A DNA stretch of 64,000 nt from positions 62,001 to 126,000 of the forward strand of contig QEYB01000895.1 of NCBI GenBank assembly GCA_017562135.1, in the 5' to 3' direction. The notes under the pieces were generated by a model, which worked only from the letters and a program-made list of their open reading frames with translations, was not told the origin of the DNA and searched no databases. Both the position numbers and the translations under genes were made by a program. This DNA is from Dipylidium caninum. Taxonomy: Eukaryota > Platyhelminthes > Cestoda > Cyclophyllidea > Dipylidiidae. Positions 11,893 to 25,200 of the stretch are shown in pieces (within the stretch, counting starts at the first letter, position 1; each line of letters opens with the position of its first letter).

Positions 11893-14800
11893 TTACGCTA
11901 GATAATCCACCTCAGGCAGCAGTGCTTTCTGAGAAGCACAGCCCACGGCCCATGCCCAATTTACGAGAGTCGGTAGACTTGATTGGCCGGTTAGCTTTCT
12001 TATTTCCTCCAGCAATGACATTATGTCGAGGTCATTGTTTCTTCCCTCCATCTACGAGATTATCACCAAAATGTTAGCATTTATTGTGTGGACTAGAAGC
12101 ATAAAAATCTAAAATTACCGGTATCGCATGAGTGACAATGCCGGTCCGATCAGGGCGTAAAACAGATATGTCCATCAAAGGTCCGTGCACGATGGCCTGC
12201 AAAGACCGCAGATCGGCTATCGTGAGGTCTACTTGGAGAGGAACGTCTTTAGAGCCGATTAGAACAATACTAACACCACATAAAGGCATGACCAGTTCAG
12301 GAAGTTTGTCTTTGAGGAGGTTAGTATATTCGTTAGCGGGAATCTGATGAGGAGACTAGGAGAAGAGCAAAATCCATTTCTGATGGTATGAAATCGTCAA
12401 GAAATTTAAGAATTAGCAGGGCTAATCATAAAATACCATGTTTGGCATCTCTTAAATCCACATCACTTACATTTGCCGTTATATGGGAAAGTGTATCCAC
12501 TCTTAAGCGCTCCGGAGACAAGTGGTTTTCATTGGAATAGCAAAGAGAGTGAGCGTCCGTAGAATCTTTGCTCAAATCTTCAGCAGGAGGTCATCAAGTT
12601 GAAGCAGTGTCGATGGACGTGCCGCGAACACTTGGTCCTTACGAAGTGTCAGCAACCTATTCGCTTGAATGCATTGGGTCAGCCACGCGGTGGACACGAT
12701 GTCGTAACCGCCTTCCTTGCCTCGTCCTGTGCCCTTACGTGTCGCTTCAATTAGATTAGAAATCTGAAGCGAATAAAAATCTTTATAATCGTGGCAGAAT
12801 AAAAGGACCCACTAAGAAAGCGGTGATAACCTTGGGGGTGACTCGGTCCGTTACTACGTAGTCTGTATGAGGGCAAGGATTTTGAACCACCCTTCCACTT
12901 CTCTTAAGAATCTCCTTTTCCAATGCACTCTTTGTCGATAAGGGGTAAGAGGAGCCAGAAAAACGGGACGAGATAAGAAGACAGAACTCCAAGTCTGCGA
13001 ATACGGAGGATTCGATTTCGGTCTGAAAACACGAATGTTAAGAGTTTATTCCACTAACTTTAAAAAGATGGTTTTTCGAATAAGAGGTAACGAGAATAAG
13101 GAGGAGAGTGTTGCTTACACTCTAAAATTATTTTCCCTTACTCGTTCAAATGTGATGACATTCACGTTGCCTATCGCCACATTACAAGACAATTATCAGT
13201 AGCATAATGCAAATGAAGCACCTACCGAATCCATTGGAGAGCGACACGGGGGCAGAAGAGAGGCTAAAGGTCTTGAGAGACTTTTGCCATGCTTCGGGGA
13301 GACACTTGCAGTAGTAGCTTTCGAAAAGGACAACTTCTCATTGTCGTCTTCTGTATCACTTTCGTCACTTTTGTCCCCTGATTCCTGGTTGATCTTGCCT
13401 TTGACCATTTTACCCTACAACCACAAATAGCTCAGAAAACCCGTAACTTGATGGCGCAAAGCGATTAAGGTCCTACCACTTTTTAACATTTACTTTTTTA
13501 ATCCCAACTATTAAGTTCAATGTTTTGAAAAAATAACAAGGGATTCAATTATTGCCTACGTAATGAACATAAATGCTGTTTTACTGATGGAATATTAAAT
13601 TGCATAAGAGTGAAGTCAATATTACTTGCAAAACATTGGGGGACGGACTATTCCTCAGTTTTTTAAATCTATTAAAAACAACACTATCTGTAAAATTTAT
13701 TTTCCGTATTACACTTTAAAGCATGAATTTGCCAGCCGAATATAAATACCTTGGTGTCCCAGTAAAGTTTTCTGATTTCAGACATTGAGGCAACATTTTC
13801 CCATGTCTTCTCCTCGCGAATAGCTGCGACTCGGGGAAAGCGAAGAGTAAAACCAGCAGAATATGAAGCACTTGGAGTCATTTCTGCAGCGTGAATCTAA
13901 AGTTAGGGTAAGTACGTCGTCAACACTTTAAGGCTCAAGGGGTTTGACAAAGTAACGCCAGTCAATATTAAGAAATGTCATCGGTAAAATAATGACAATG
14001 TTGAGTGCTATCCTCCTATATTCGCAGGAGTTGGGCACTCAGAAGGGACATTACTTGAAGGACGAGGGAGTAGCGCGGTGGTACCCAGAAATCTGGCCTT
14101 TCGCCTGACACACGAAGCCACTCCGTCTCCATGTTATCCTTTCGTTGTCTGTCATACCGCCTCCAGTGAGGTCCCAGACTGCGGTTAATTCGCTCCAGTT
14201 GATCACGCTTCAAACCGCTTGAGACCTATGAGGAAAAGCCGCTTAAGATTTTATTCTAATAGACCTTATCAACCTTTCAACTGAATTACAAAGAACATCA
14301 GCTCACATGGTCTACTACCATGTTAGTAAGAAGAAAAACACCAATAAAAGAAGATCTAACAGCTCCATTAGCCTCACGACAAATAATTATGAGATTTAGT
14401 GTAAATCTCGATAAATGCTCCATCTCAGCTGAGAATAATACAATTATTTCTCTTGATACTGACATCTAAGAATTCTGACAATAGTAAACTTTAAATTATA
14501 AAAGTTTATATCCCGCCTCGAACGAATTATAACAGAGGAGCGAGGAGTCCAAATACACAATGTTTTTAATTAGGGGGAAAGACGGGAGGACCTGGCAAAG
14601 TGTAAGGAACGAAGGTAAGGTGAGATCGTGTGATTGTAGCCGCGCTCTTTTCGTTTGATACCCTCCATCCTCTTCGTCATCGAGAACAGCGCAAAGAAAT
14701 GTAGAAAACCAATTCTCGCTAGCGACGGCGGTGTTACTGGCGTAGGCACCAACAATGAGGCAGTCAAGATCAGTACAGAGTCCAAGCACGTAGTCTGGCT

Positions 14801-17053
14801 TCAGCTTCCACCATCCGGCATTCTTCCGCCCGTTAGGTGTGTAAGGGGTACAGAGCGCCTTCGCTATCAACCCCTCCGCGCCGTTCTGCACCCAGGTGTC
14901 AAAGCAGCGTGCTATTGGAATCTACATGGTCATATGGGAAAAGCACAAGGGGTACTGAAAGATGAAATGGCTAAACAACATTTATCTTGCTCATAGTGAA
15001 CAACATTATACACAACTCACATAAACCTCCGAAACTAACAAAAGTTAATGAGCGGACGAAACTTTTTTAGAAGGATAATTCGATATGCACTCAGTCGCAT
15101 ACCATTAAGTCATAAGAATAAACCAGCTGTGCTCGTATTTGTGTGACTGAAAGCTCTTAATTCAAAAACCTTGCTCAGAGAGGATTTAAGTAATGAAGTC
15201 ATGCAAAAAAGTAATCAAAGAGCACAACTAAGAACAAAAAGATAGTGAGAGAAACCAAATGTGTAAGTGTATTTACCTTGGCCGGTTGAGTTAACATGAA
15301 GCCTGCCAAATATATAGCTCCTTTCGCAATTGGAAATACTGAAATGCGGTGATCCTCTTGACTATTTTCATCGTCAGAATCCCTATCGTCGATGGGCTTA
15401 AAGACTGACCCCAAGTAGTTCTCAACTTCGGAAGAAACCATTTCGCAAGTTAACTTGATGCTGGGAAAAATAGTGAGAAGGATACGCTTCCGTCCGGAAA
15501 GTGACATTTCTGTAAGAAGCTGAAGTAGTCATATAGAAGGCTTTACAATTGGATTCCACATTATCGGGATGGAAATGGTAAACAACTCGAGAAATATGTT
15601 TAAGCGGCAAGGTAGAGAAGTGATGCAAGCATGTAAATATTTCGTAAATAAATAAACAATCTTAATGAGCTTGCATACCAGGAACAATGAGGACCAATAT
15701 CAGAAGTCAGGAAAAAAAACAATTACTACTCACCTGTCCATTTAAATAAAGTATATCGAAAACGATATAACACGGCACGATATCCACACCATTTCCAGCT
15801 TGATTATCAACCCCAACACGTTTAACATCAAAACCCGAGGCCTTCGTGACAAATCTGTCGTTGAGTTTGTCGAAGGCAAGCATCTCCCCATCAAGAATAC
15901 AATCAATAACATGGTCGGAAAAAGTAGCGTTGTTTGCGTGCAAACGGTATGTTAGGCTCCCCTTAGAGGAAGTGCCGCTATCACCATAACTCGAGCTCCA
16001 TTCACAACCACTGCGCGACCAGAAACGGTACTGCGCACCAGACTTGTGTAACTAGCAGAGGTAAAACTATAAGACGAATTACCTGAACCCTTTCACCATC
16101 GTATTTTACCTCGATACAAAGACCCGAGTCACCGAACTTAGAAAAGCCTTGCTGGAAGGCCGTACAGAGTTCATCGACACTATTGACTCGGGAACAAAGC
16201 ATGGGTTTAAAGGCAGTAAATAAGCGAACAGACTTCAAATCACGACAGTCATGAAAAGATAAATTCAGCTTCGGGTCGATTTCAGCGATTCGTTCACAGA
16301 CAGCAAACAAATCCTACATAATGAAATATAACCATGAGTGATATTTGCATAATACTTGAGTGACATCCCAAATAGAGGGGGCAGAGTGATGAAGACAGCT
16401 CAGTAGTACCTTATCACTAATGCCCAATTTTAAGTCACGTAAACAGACGATGCGCACGAACCACTTCAACTCGATTGCAGATAAACTGAGAACGAAACGA
16501 TCGATTATATCAAGCTTTTCCTTCTGAGAATGCGAAGACGCTAGCGCATCTAACACACCGTGAATCCCCTAGAAAATACATAGCAGAAAACTCGTACGCT
16601 TATTGTACAGGTGCTATTTGTAGCGCAAAAATCCTTTAACACACAGTAAGCGATGTTTGCAAGATCTTCATTAATAGTGCCTCTAGACACTGACGGCATA
16701 TAATTTTTTAGCCCTTCGATAACGTCTGATCTCTGAGGTGGCAAACCGAAGGCCTGGACAAGCGCTCTGGCCATCGTTTTTTCTCTGATCCCATAAGCAT
16801 CTCTCGCACGATCGGCATTTGGAATAAGTAGTCGTAGAGCCGGATAGAAGCTGGCAAAATCTCCTGCTGCTAGACAGACATCTCCAACAAGCTTTCTGTA
16901 CTCAGATGCCCACTGTCGTGTAAACAAAGTAATAACCTCCTTCTTCCTTCTGACACCCTTGGCCGAGGAAACTCGGTCCAGAAATAGACAAAATGTCTTA
17001 AAGGGAAAACTATCAGCCAGTTTACTGCCTTCTATGGACGGAGAAAACGACAT
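11893..17053 (-). CDS. LIG4: DNA ligase IV, ATP-dependent (complete, 14 exons)
   Basis: Seals double-strand breaks in nuclear non-homologous end joining with XRCC4. Exons: 17,053-16,598; 16,568-16,356; 16,313-16,083; 16,051-15,734; 15,519-15,277; 14,921-14,592; 14,225-14,055; 13,896-13,750; 13,414-13,226; 13,022-12,831; 12,763-12,619; 12,577-12,471; 12,355-12,119; 12,051-11,893 (TAA). All junctions keep frame, giving about 1,045 residues against 911 in human. The N-terminal DNA-binding domain is followed by the adenylation motif KYDGER (Lys about 293), then CILDGEM (motif III), VFDILYLNGQ (IIIa), AEGLIAK (IV) and WWKLKPDY (V); GFTLRFPRV lies in the OB fold. Two BRCT domains follow: VVQNPCPHTDYVV with STAWLTQC, and a C-terminal one ending VNWAWAVG. 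The start is the ATG just before the conserved N-terminal domain. Several introns are 29-42 nt. Extra length comes from acidic inserts (DDRDSDDENSQEDH and a SDESDTEDDNEK linker). Confidence 0.95.
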
Positions 17054-19296
17054 TTTGTAGTACCGAAGTGTTTTCCTCCCCCAAAAAGGCAATAGACTGA
17101 AGAGATAGGCTATCGGAGAGGCAAAAGGGTAGAAGCCAATGGAATTAACTCTATAGGTAGCCAATGAAAAGGGAATCAACTACTTGTTTAATTTTAATTT
17201 TGCAATCCTGATATTTTAAATAAGCCCTTCAAACTGTCCACCATTATTCCGGATACACAACAGGCACGTGTAGGCGTCAGATGCCCATCAAATCATAATG
17301 TTTGTATTGTCTATGAGTGTTGTTTTGGACTGGCTAAAAATATGGACCAAGTATACACAAGACAAAAAATTTCACACTAACCGCGAATATTGAAATTAAA
17401 AGAATTATAGCAAGGATAAACCATTTTTTTACCATTAGTCCTACACTATGATATAGAAAATTAAATTCCCCACCACAAGATATGTGGTCAAGCAAAGATT
17501 AGCTTTGTGAGCGTTATATTGACGCCCGAAACATTTGTTGTGTGTACGACGCCACAACGATTGATCGACGTGATGGTGTATCTTTACGATCTCGTCCGCT
17601 ATCTACCAGTTGTTAGTGTGGACTCTATTCCAACTGACAATCTTAGTTTTTGGTCTTCACATTACGAGGTACTCCGCTATTCGAAATGATATTGATTTAC
17701 AAAACCGTAATCGATTTGACAATCTGTTATTTACAACTCGATAGCTAGTAATGATACCACTGTACTTCAATCACGATTCCAGCGCTCCTTAGAGAATCTG
17801 GATGAGCACCACGTGTCACAAGGATCTTGATCACAACGATTACTTTTCTGTATAATAAGTGCATAACTCTCGGAGCTACTTTGTTCAGCCGAAGTCTCCA
17901 GTTTTATACATGAATCAGTAGTGTGACGTAGCATCAAGATGTCCATTTTATCGTAGTATAGGTTCTCGGTCACGACATACTGTTCTTTAGACCGAAGTAG
18001 ATCTATCCGCCCCGCTACTGTGAACCAAAACATAGACGAGCCTGTAGATAACAACATCCCCACTTAATTTATGACCCATGTTTCTTCACCAAGTTTGAAA
18101 GCAAGCATGGATTCCACATATTTGTAAACCAGACACTTTACTGAGAAACGCAACCTCGGGTACGGTAAAAAAATGAGCTGTTAAGTCTAACTTGCACCGA
18201 AGCAAATAAAAGTTAATAACAATCAAAATAAAGTAGAGTTATAGCATTCACAGCCCTTTTTTCCCGATAGACCCACCAATGTGGAACCTCTTTACCCACC
18301 TACACCGTTCCACCGCATTGGGGCCCAAGTATCGCCTCACGACTGTGTCCAAAAGCACATCAGCGAATATCAACCTATCTCGGGTAGATCAACGATGCTA
18401 AACGTAAACGACTAAACCAAACATCCCATTTCACATCGCCATTTACTTTAGATTGTGTAATTGGTTAAGCAACTTCGTCTCCTCGTGTTCAGAAGAAATT
18501 CAAGGTCAATTTATCATAATTATAGTCCATGGAAAATACGCTGGCACCTAAGTTAAGATTCCTTCAACGCTGTTATCAATAAAGGAATTAAAGTGTTAAG
18601 TTGCGCCTACCAAAAAATAATCGTATGCGGAAGTAGTATGAAATTCCTTTTAAAGTTTTCTACAGGTAACCATGTTGAAACCGAAAAATTAAAAACCTTT
18701 AACGGTTTGATAATTTCATTGAAAAATGGCGAAACAGAATGAAATAAGAGATTTCGGCGACGAACCATGGCAAATTTTTACACATGGAGGTGTAAAATGA
18801 GAAAAGAAGGATAAGACTGTACAAAGCATGAGTACGATAGGAAGGGACGGCGTTGGCTGCAAACACGGAGCCAGTAGGGGATGATCATTGTCGTCCTGGT
18901 GGAGCGGGGCTGCGCGTAGAGGCAAAGGGACTAGCTGAATCAAAGTTCAGCAATTTGAAGCTGAAACAGGAGAGATCTTAATGTGAAAATGAGCGCGCGC
19001 GGAAAACCTTAAAAAATCCCCGAAAAGGTAAACGGACGAGGTGTGAAATTCCCATAACTTCAAACATTTCCACTAATTAGGCTTTTCGCCTTGACCCTAC
19101 TTTTTCTGAATCGTCAAGTTAATTTATTGCTAGACTGAAAAGAGGATAGGTGTTTCTAATGTTACTTCAGTGTGTAGAATAGAAATCCAAGTGCAAACAA
19201 CCGCTCAGTAGTTAAGATGAAATTAATAATAACATCAAGAGTTTGGCCAACCGGTAAGTTCAATTAAATTTTCTAACACAGTCAATAAATCATTTC
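17054..19296. other. FCHSD-LIG4 spacer
   Basis: About 2.2 kb holding the FCHSD 3' UTR and the LIG4 upstream region. A minus-strand AATAAA at 19,128-19,123, about 170-230 nt after the alternative FCHSD stops, is a plausible poly(A) signal. Short open frames at 17,507-17,689 (plus) and 17,767-18,063 (minus) match no family I recognise. No RNA gene or repeat was seen. Confidence 0.5.
19123..19128 (-). terminator. Candidate poly(A) signal of FCHSD
   Basis: AATAAA on the minus strand, 169 nt beyond the distal possible stop codon (19,297) and 221 nt beyond the proximal one (19,349). Spacing is normal for a short 3' UTR. The cleavage site is not determined. Confidence 0.4.
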
Positions 19297-22200
19297 TTAG
19301 TAGGGAGGAGGACCATCACGAAGTGAACTTATACGAGTGTTTAGCTTTTCACACCTGAAGACAATAAGGGGAAACCTTACCTCCTCATCACCATTAGTGT
19401 TGTTTGTACTTTCCCCATTTGCCGCGGGTGGATGTTGATGTTGCAAACATGCCGAGGCGGGAGGAGATGGGGTCCGTGGAAAAGCTGTCTTAACGATTAC
19501 GGGGCTATGGGGGGTACGTGCGTGGCTCATATACGGTTCCCACCTCTGCTGTCCGTGATGAGACAGCGACTTTTGTTGCCGGCGATGCGAGGTTCGCTGG
19601 GAGGAAGAATTATTATGGCTCACCAAAGTCCGTCTCTGCCCACCACTGCCATTACCGCCTCCAGTTCTCTTAGTCGAAGTTGGACGTGGTTTGTGCCGAC
19701 CCCCCGAAGTGGCTACAAATGATACAAATTATAGTTCTCATTCACATTACAATAAAGCAATTTGGTATCTTGAGCGACGCACTGTTTCGCGAGGAGGGAA
19801 CGGAACCGCAAGGAGACAAGGGTTTAAGGCGTCGATCAATGCTTGGGGAGTCACTGTTCTTCACTGTGAAATCCGGTAGCAACAAACCGCCTTTGGATTC
19901 TCAGGTATACAAAGAATGGATAATCAGGAAAAAGCAAGGGTTTAAATCCAAACAATACTGAAATTAGTTGGGGACGGCTTGAATCAAAAAAGTTTAATTG
20001 AAGGCCAGGAGGACCGCTTAACTCGATAAAATCATCATTGACATTACTTCAACAAGATCGGTTAAAGGCACCTTTCAGATGCGGTCCACCTTACAAGTGA
20101 GCAGGTCCTTTTTAAAATTAAAAAACACTCTAAACACAGGGTAAGGAAGTAAAACCTAGTTTTATTTAAAAGTGAATTCATTCCTCCCCTCAGATAACCT
20201 GCAAGTGACCTCAAGAATTAATCATAAGGTAATGGATAAGCAACCGGATGAACGGGCAGTGGGGCTTACGGGAGTGACGACAGGCGCTAAGTCGTCGACG
20301 CCAAGTCTCTTGAGGGGACACCGTTTCAACTAGCATGGAGGGGAAGACGCCACGAGCGGGGACAGTCGAGATGTCGTCATCAGAAAGAGGCACTAACTCG
20401 CCTTCAATCCACCCATCGTCCACTTCGCCCGTAGCTGGTCGACCCAGCACGTGGATGACAGCGCCCACGCGGAAACTCAACTCGTCCTCCGCCGTGCCGT
20501 CGAAGTCGATCAGTGTACGCACAAACTGGCCTGCCATGCATTGGGCCATCTGGGGACCTGATGAGGGCACCATTTCAGTTACCGTCGTTGCTACCATATA
20601 TTCTCCAAACCCAAACCATTATTTCTTGCGCTTTTGTGGCAGTACCTCTCCTTTTCCTCATGAATTATATACGCAATCTATCAACGTTATGTTGGTTTTT
20701 GACATCTGGATTCTATTTCAGTTAAACATGCTTCGTGGCTTTTTTCACATCCACATTCTTTGCTCCATGGAGAGCGATATTCGGTGAAAAAAGGGAAAAA
20801 ATGGGAGGGTGCTAGAAGTATCCGGATTATAGTCGGTTAAGAAGTCTAAACTTCTTTCCAAAAGTTTATAAATGGGTAAACAGTTCAACATACAAGAACT
20901 TTCAAATCTCAAATACGCTTTTTTAAGTAGATGAAGGGGATATGCAAAAATAATTTTGACTTTACATTGTGATTAGGCGAGCCATTCACTTAAGACGCGT
21001 GGAAAACAAGTGGACGTGACCGGTGGCGAATATTTAAGGAAGATCCAACTCACGAGAGGCTAAACTGGGATTGTAGGGTGGCGTGGTGGATGAAAGAGGC
21101 ACCTCAACGGGAGTTTTTTGCTCAGTCGTGCTGTTGGTAGTGAATGTTGGAATGGTGGGGTGGGGCGGAGCTGGTGGGGGCGTCGGGTCGATTGATAAGA
21201 AGGCTCGTGGCACCAGCCCTTCCTTCCCGTCTAATAGGCTGCGCACCTGAAATGGATATAACGCCACTCTCCTGCTAACATGACGCAAAATTGACACACA
21301 TTCTCATATACGATTAGCTGATGGGCCAAGCAGATCCGCCTTATTACGACAGAGTATGCCTATTTGAGACTATAAAACGTCTCTTTCCGTCGCGGGTAAC
21401 ATTTTTTTACGAAGATAGTGGGCGTAATGCAATTTGTTGCGGCTGTCCGCATCAAAATAAGTCGAGGCAATTCGTACGTAGAACTTCTACCGTACTCAAC
21501 TGGAGACGAAAGAAAAGAGTGGTTTACTGATCACCTCAAATTGCTGATTGGTTAACAAGAATAAGCAAATTATTGTTTTATACAAATCAGGGGAGAATGA
21601 AATTAGGTATTATGCTTATCTACAATAGTGAATTCACCTTCACCCAATCCTCTCCGTCGCCTGTTCCGAGGAGAACCACCCTTTCGTTACAGACCATGTT
21701 AATTTCGTCGTTGCGCGTGGCGAGAAATTCGTACATCGCTGTTGCTTTGGGCAACCGTCCGCCACCCGACCAGTCAACCTCGGGGGAAGGCTCCCTTTCT
21801 GACTGTTGTTGTTGGTGTTGTTGAACAGTAGAACCTTCGTCGGTCAATTTATGAAGGAAGGCGCGCAACTTGGCCCAACGATAGTGTTGTTCGTTGACGA
21901 CGAAGCAGCTAAGCCAACCAATAAAAAAGAATTCCAAATAGGAAGGAGATTTCAGAACAAAAGTCATTCAACTGCTGGGCCTAAATAAATGCAAGTAAAT
22001 AAAAGTTTTTCGCGTTGACAATAAAAGACTTCCAACATGAAAGTAGCCCCTTCCCAGTAAACTCAAATGCCGTCGACAGCGTTTAGGGCAGCGCCCAGCA
22101 ATGCAAGTTAAGTCTCATCGAAAATAAGGCATTCTTCTTTAAAAATTATAGATTTGGACAACAATGGTCATTACCGGTTTAGATGAATAAAAACCTAAAG

Positions 22201-25200
22201 AAGCATTAAAGCAGTATTAGAGAAGAGGAATAAAAACTCTACCCTCCAAAATCTGGGACAGGAGGTCCTACAAACAATAGGCAGCAACTGATCAAACCAA
22301 CTTTGTGAGAAAACTGAGAATAAAAGGTCCGAGGCCATACGTAAAGGCGATGGAAGAGAATTACCAGACTTAAAAGAACGCTAGTTGCAATAAGGACGGG
22401 AAATGCTCACGTGAGGTGAGGATCTAAAGTGCATAAAATGAGTTAGTCGACTAAGTGGTCAAGTTTCATGAATAAAAGACTATTTTATGACTTAAACAAT
22501 TAAAAGCACCGAAACCGATTTTATAGATTAGGTACTCAATAAAGATGAAAAACTTGACGAGAATGAAGAAAATTTGTGGTTTCTGTTATAGAACAAAGTA
22601 ATATAACGGTGCTGGCTATCATACGTGATCGTAGCAATGATGAATTTCATAAATCAGAGGATAAGTGGAGAGAGAATACGAAAAGGCATTAAAAGATATC
22701 AGAGCCGCATTTTCTCTTTTAAAAGTCAAATCTAAACTGACGAGATTGGTGATCTTTAAGTAGTCAAATTGGTCTGACGTTGGCGGAGGATCATCGCCTA
22801 GTCTGTGGTCAAAGAAACTAAAAGCAAGCGGCCTTCCAAACAGAAGTGTACATCAGACTTGGAGTAGAAATAATTTGAAAATTTCCGATCAGATAATTGT
22901 TGTGATGAATTCTATCACACGTAGCTTGAGCTATTGCCAAAGACGTGCATTTAAAGACTGTTCCCGTGGTGAAAATTATAAAAATCCAAAGTGAAAATTC
23001 ATGTTGAGTTTTTAAACGGACTGATGAGAGTAGAGGACTTCGCATCCATAAAGACAGAACAGGCGAATAGGTGAGCCAACTTCTCGGTTCGAAATAAATG
23101 CGTAAAATTATTTGCAGAACGTAGCCTTAAGGCATCACGATGTGCAGATAAGCACGAATAACTCCGCCAAGGAGAGGACAGGAGTTTGCGTGGACAAAAA
23201 GTGGGCGGCATATTGAGCGAAAGCTCACAGGGAGTGGGTGGGAGCAACGCGATGGACTGAAAGAACGTAAAGAGGTTTCAGTGTAGGCGAAACTATGAAT
23301 AGAGATAATAACGTCAACTGAAAATTGGGAAAAGGAAATGAATAAAAAACGGTGGCGTAAAGGCCATTAGTGTAAAACAATAAAATATCACTCAAAACAA
23401 AGATTAATTGAAGAAAAGTAGAATAACTGACGGAATATTAGGATAAATATTAACTGAGAGATGACATGAGGGAAATATGCGGATGAGGCATGAAAAAGAG
23501 AGTTTAGGTTACCTCGAGCCCATGCTTCGTTAGCCAGCTGTTGAGGTGAAGTCCGAGAAGCACCCTGATTTTTCTAAAATGCAAATTTCAGCTATAGCAG
23601 CTGTATATATGGGCCCACAACGGAGAATTCGACGGCCAATTCATTCTCCGACACTACCCTTCAAAACTACATCATGCGATTATAAGTCCTTCACGAGGGC
23701 GAAAGAAGGTTCGAGAGTTAAACGAAAGGGGGGATTGGCCTCACGTTAGTAGGTCAACTCTAAAACTGTCCATGATATGATAGTGGTGGGTAGAGCATTA
23801 ACTTTGCTATTCCTATGCCATGCCGAGATTTATATTAATAAAAATTGTAATGCTAAATCAAGGACAGAGGAATTGACAAAATATCCTTTCGTAATGCAAA
23901 TGAACGAAACCTACACTTGTGTGTCCACATTGCTGTTGAAGGTGGATCGAAGTCGAGAGGAAAAGGGCCCCGTAAATGTTATGGGCTCATTAAATTCAGG
24001 AGTGTCAACAGTAAAGTGAGGATTAGGATAAGGGTGTCCAGAAAAGAAGTTATTATCTGTAGCGAAGTTAAATGTCCAAACCGAAAGGATGAGGCTGTCG
24101 TGTTGATAAGTGAAATGAGAAAACGTGGCAAATTATCACATTTGAGTGGAGAGAACAGGTGAGAATTTCCTGACATAGAAGAAAAAAGTTGGCAACTAAG
24201 TGATTGCTTATTTTAAGTAAAAATGAAAGCTCAAAATTTCCGTGTGAAATACAACTTTACTCAAATAGGTACTGTCTGCCTTCGTCTGTGGCCTTTTGCC
24301 ATCGTCCAAGCAGTATCATCATCCCACGTTCATAAAATTTCTGTTCTGCGCCATCAAGAAACCGAATTACGTGTCATTTGACATCATTAGCGTCGGTAAC
24401 AATTACGTCATTTAGAGAGTTCCGCATGGAACGACCAAATGAATGCTGGTGTGTAGGCGAAAGGCGGATGTGTCGGCGCATCCCAATCCACATTTAGCAA
24501 CTTTTGTCGAGGGACGAAGGATGTGTGGGGTCTCGCAGAACCATGGTGGAAAGAAACGTCCTTGTGACGATTTACCACTTTTCGCCGCTTTGCTCGAATT
24601 GCACCTCTCAGCTTGGCGAGTCGCTGAAGTTGATCGTTTGGTTGTATGGCAAGAGTTCAAAGCGCAGAATCCCACTTTATAATCCCACCAGACTGACAGC
24701 ATATTACTTTTTTTGGCCAGTGTCTGCTTTCGATGACGTCTGAGCCCAAGCAATTAATCTTTTCGGGAATGAATCAACTTCGTCGCCTTTCAAATACAAC
24801 GAATCGCAAATGCTAATGAATTTCTTTAAGCTGGTGAGGGATCTAAAGACCGAGTTGCCTGACATAGCCAAGCTTTGTTCATCTTTCTCTCAACGCGTGT
24901 ATGCAATTTGATTCTGAACTCCTCTGCAACATCACGTCTTGTGCTCCGACGACCTGAATCGTCACTGGCTCTGACCGGTGTGTGGGCCTCGTCGGCGTCA
25001 ACTGGACGGATGGCCAGATCGTTGAGCATTTTTAAATGAAAATAACAGCAGAACGAAATCTGGCAGGCCAATATTGGGCGCCGGCCTTCTTTCAAGGCTT
25101 CATTCCCATTTACGAGACATAACTTATTGCGTTTTTGCCTTTTCGCAAATACTAAAATAAAACATTTCTGAAGGAAACTAGAGAACTAATCACCATAGAT

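Noticed and set aside
17507..17689. 60-codon plus-strand frame faintly like a 3'-5' exonuclease start (TPQRLIDVMVYL, VVSVDS)
   Set aside because: The resemblance is too short, catalytic residues beyond the first Asp are absent, and no neighbouring exons were found.
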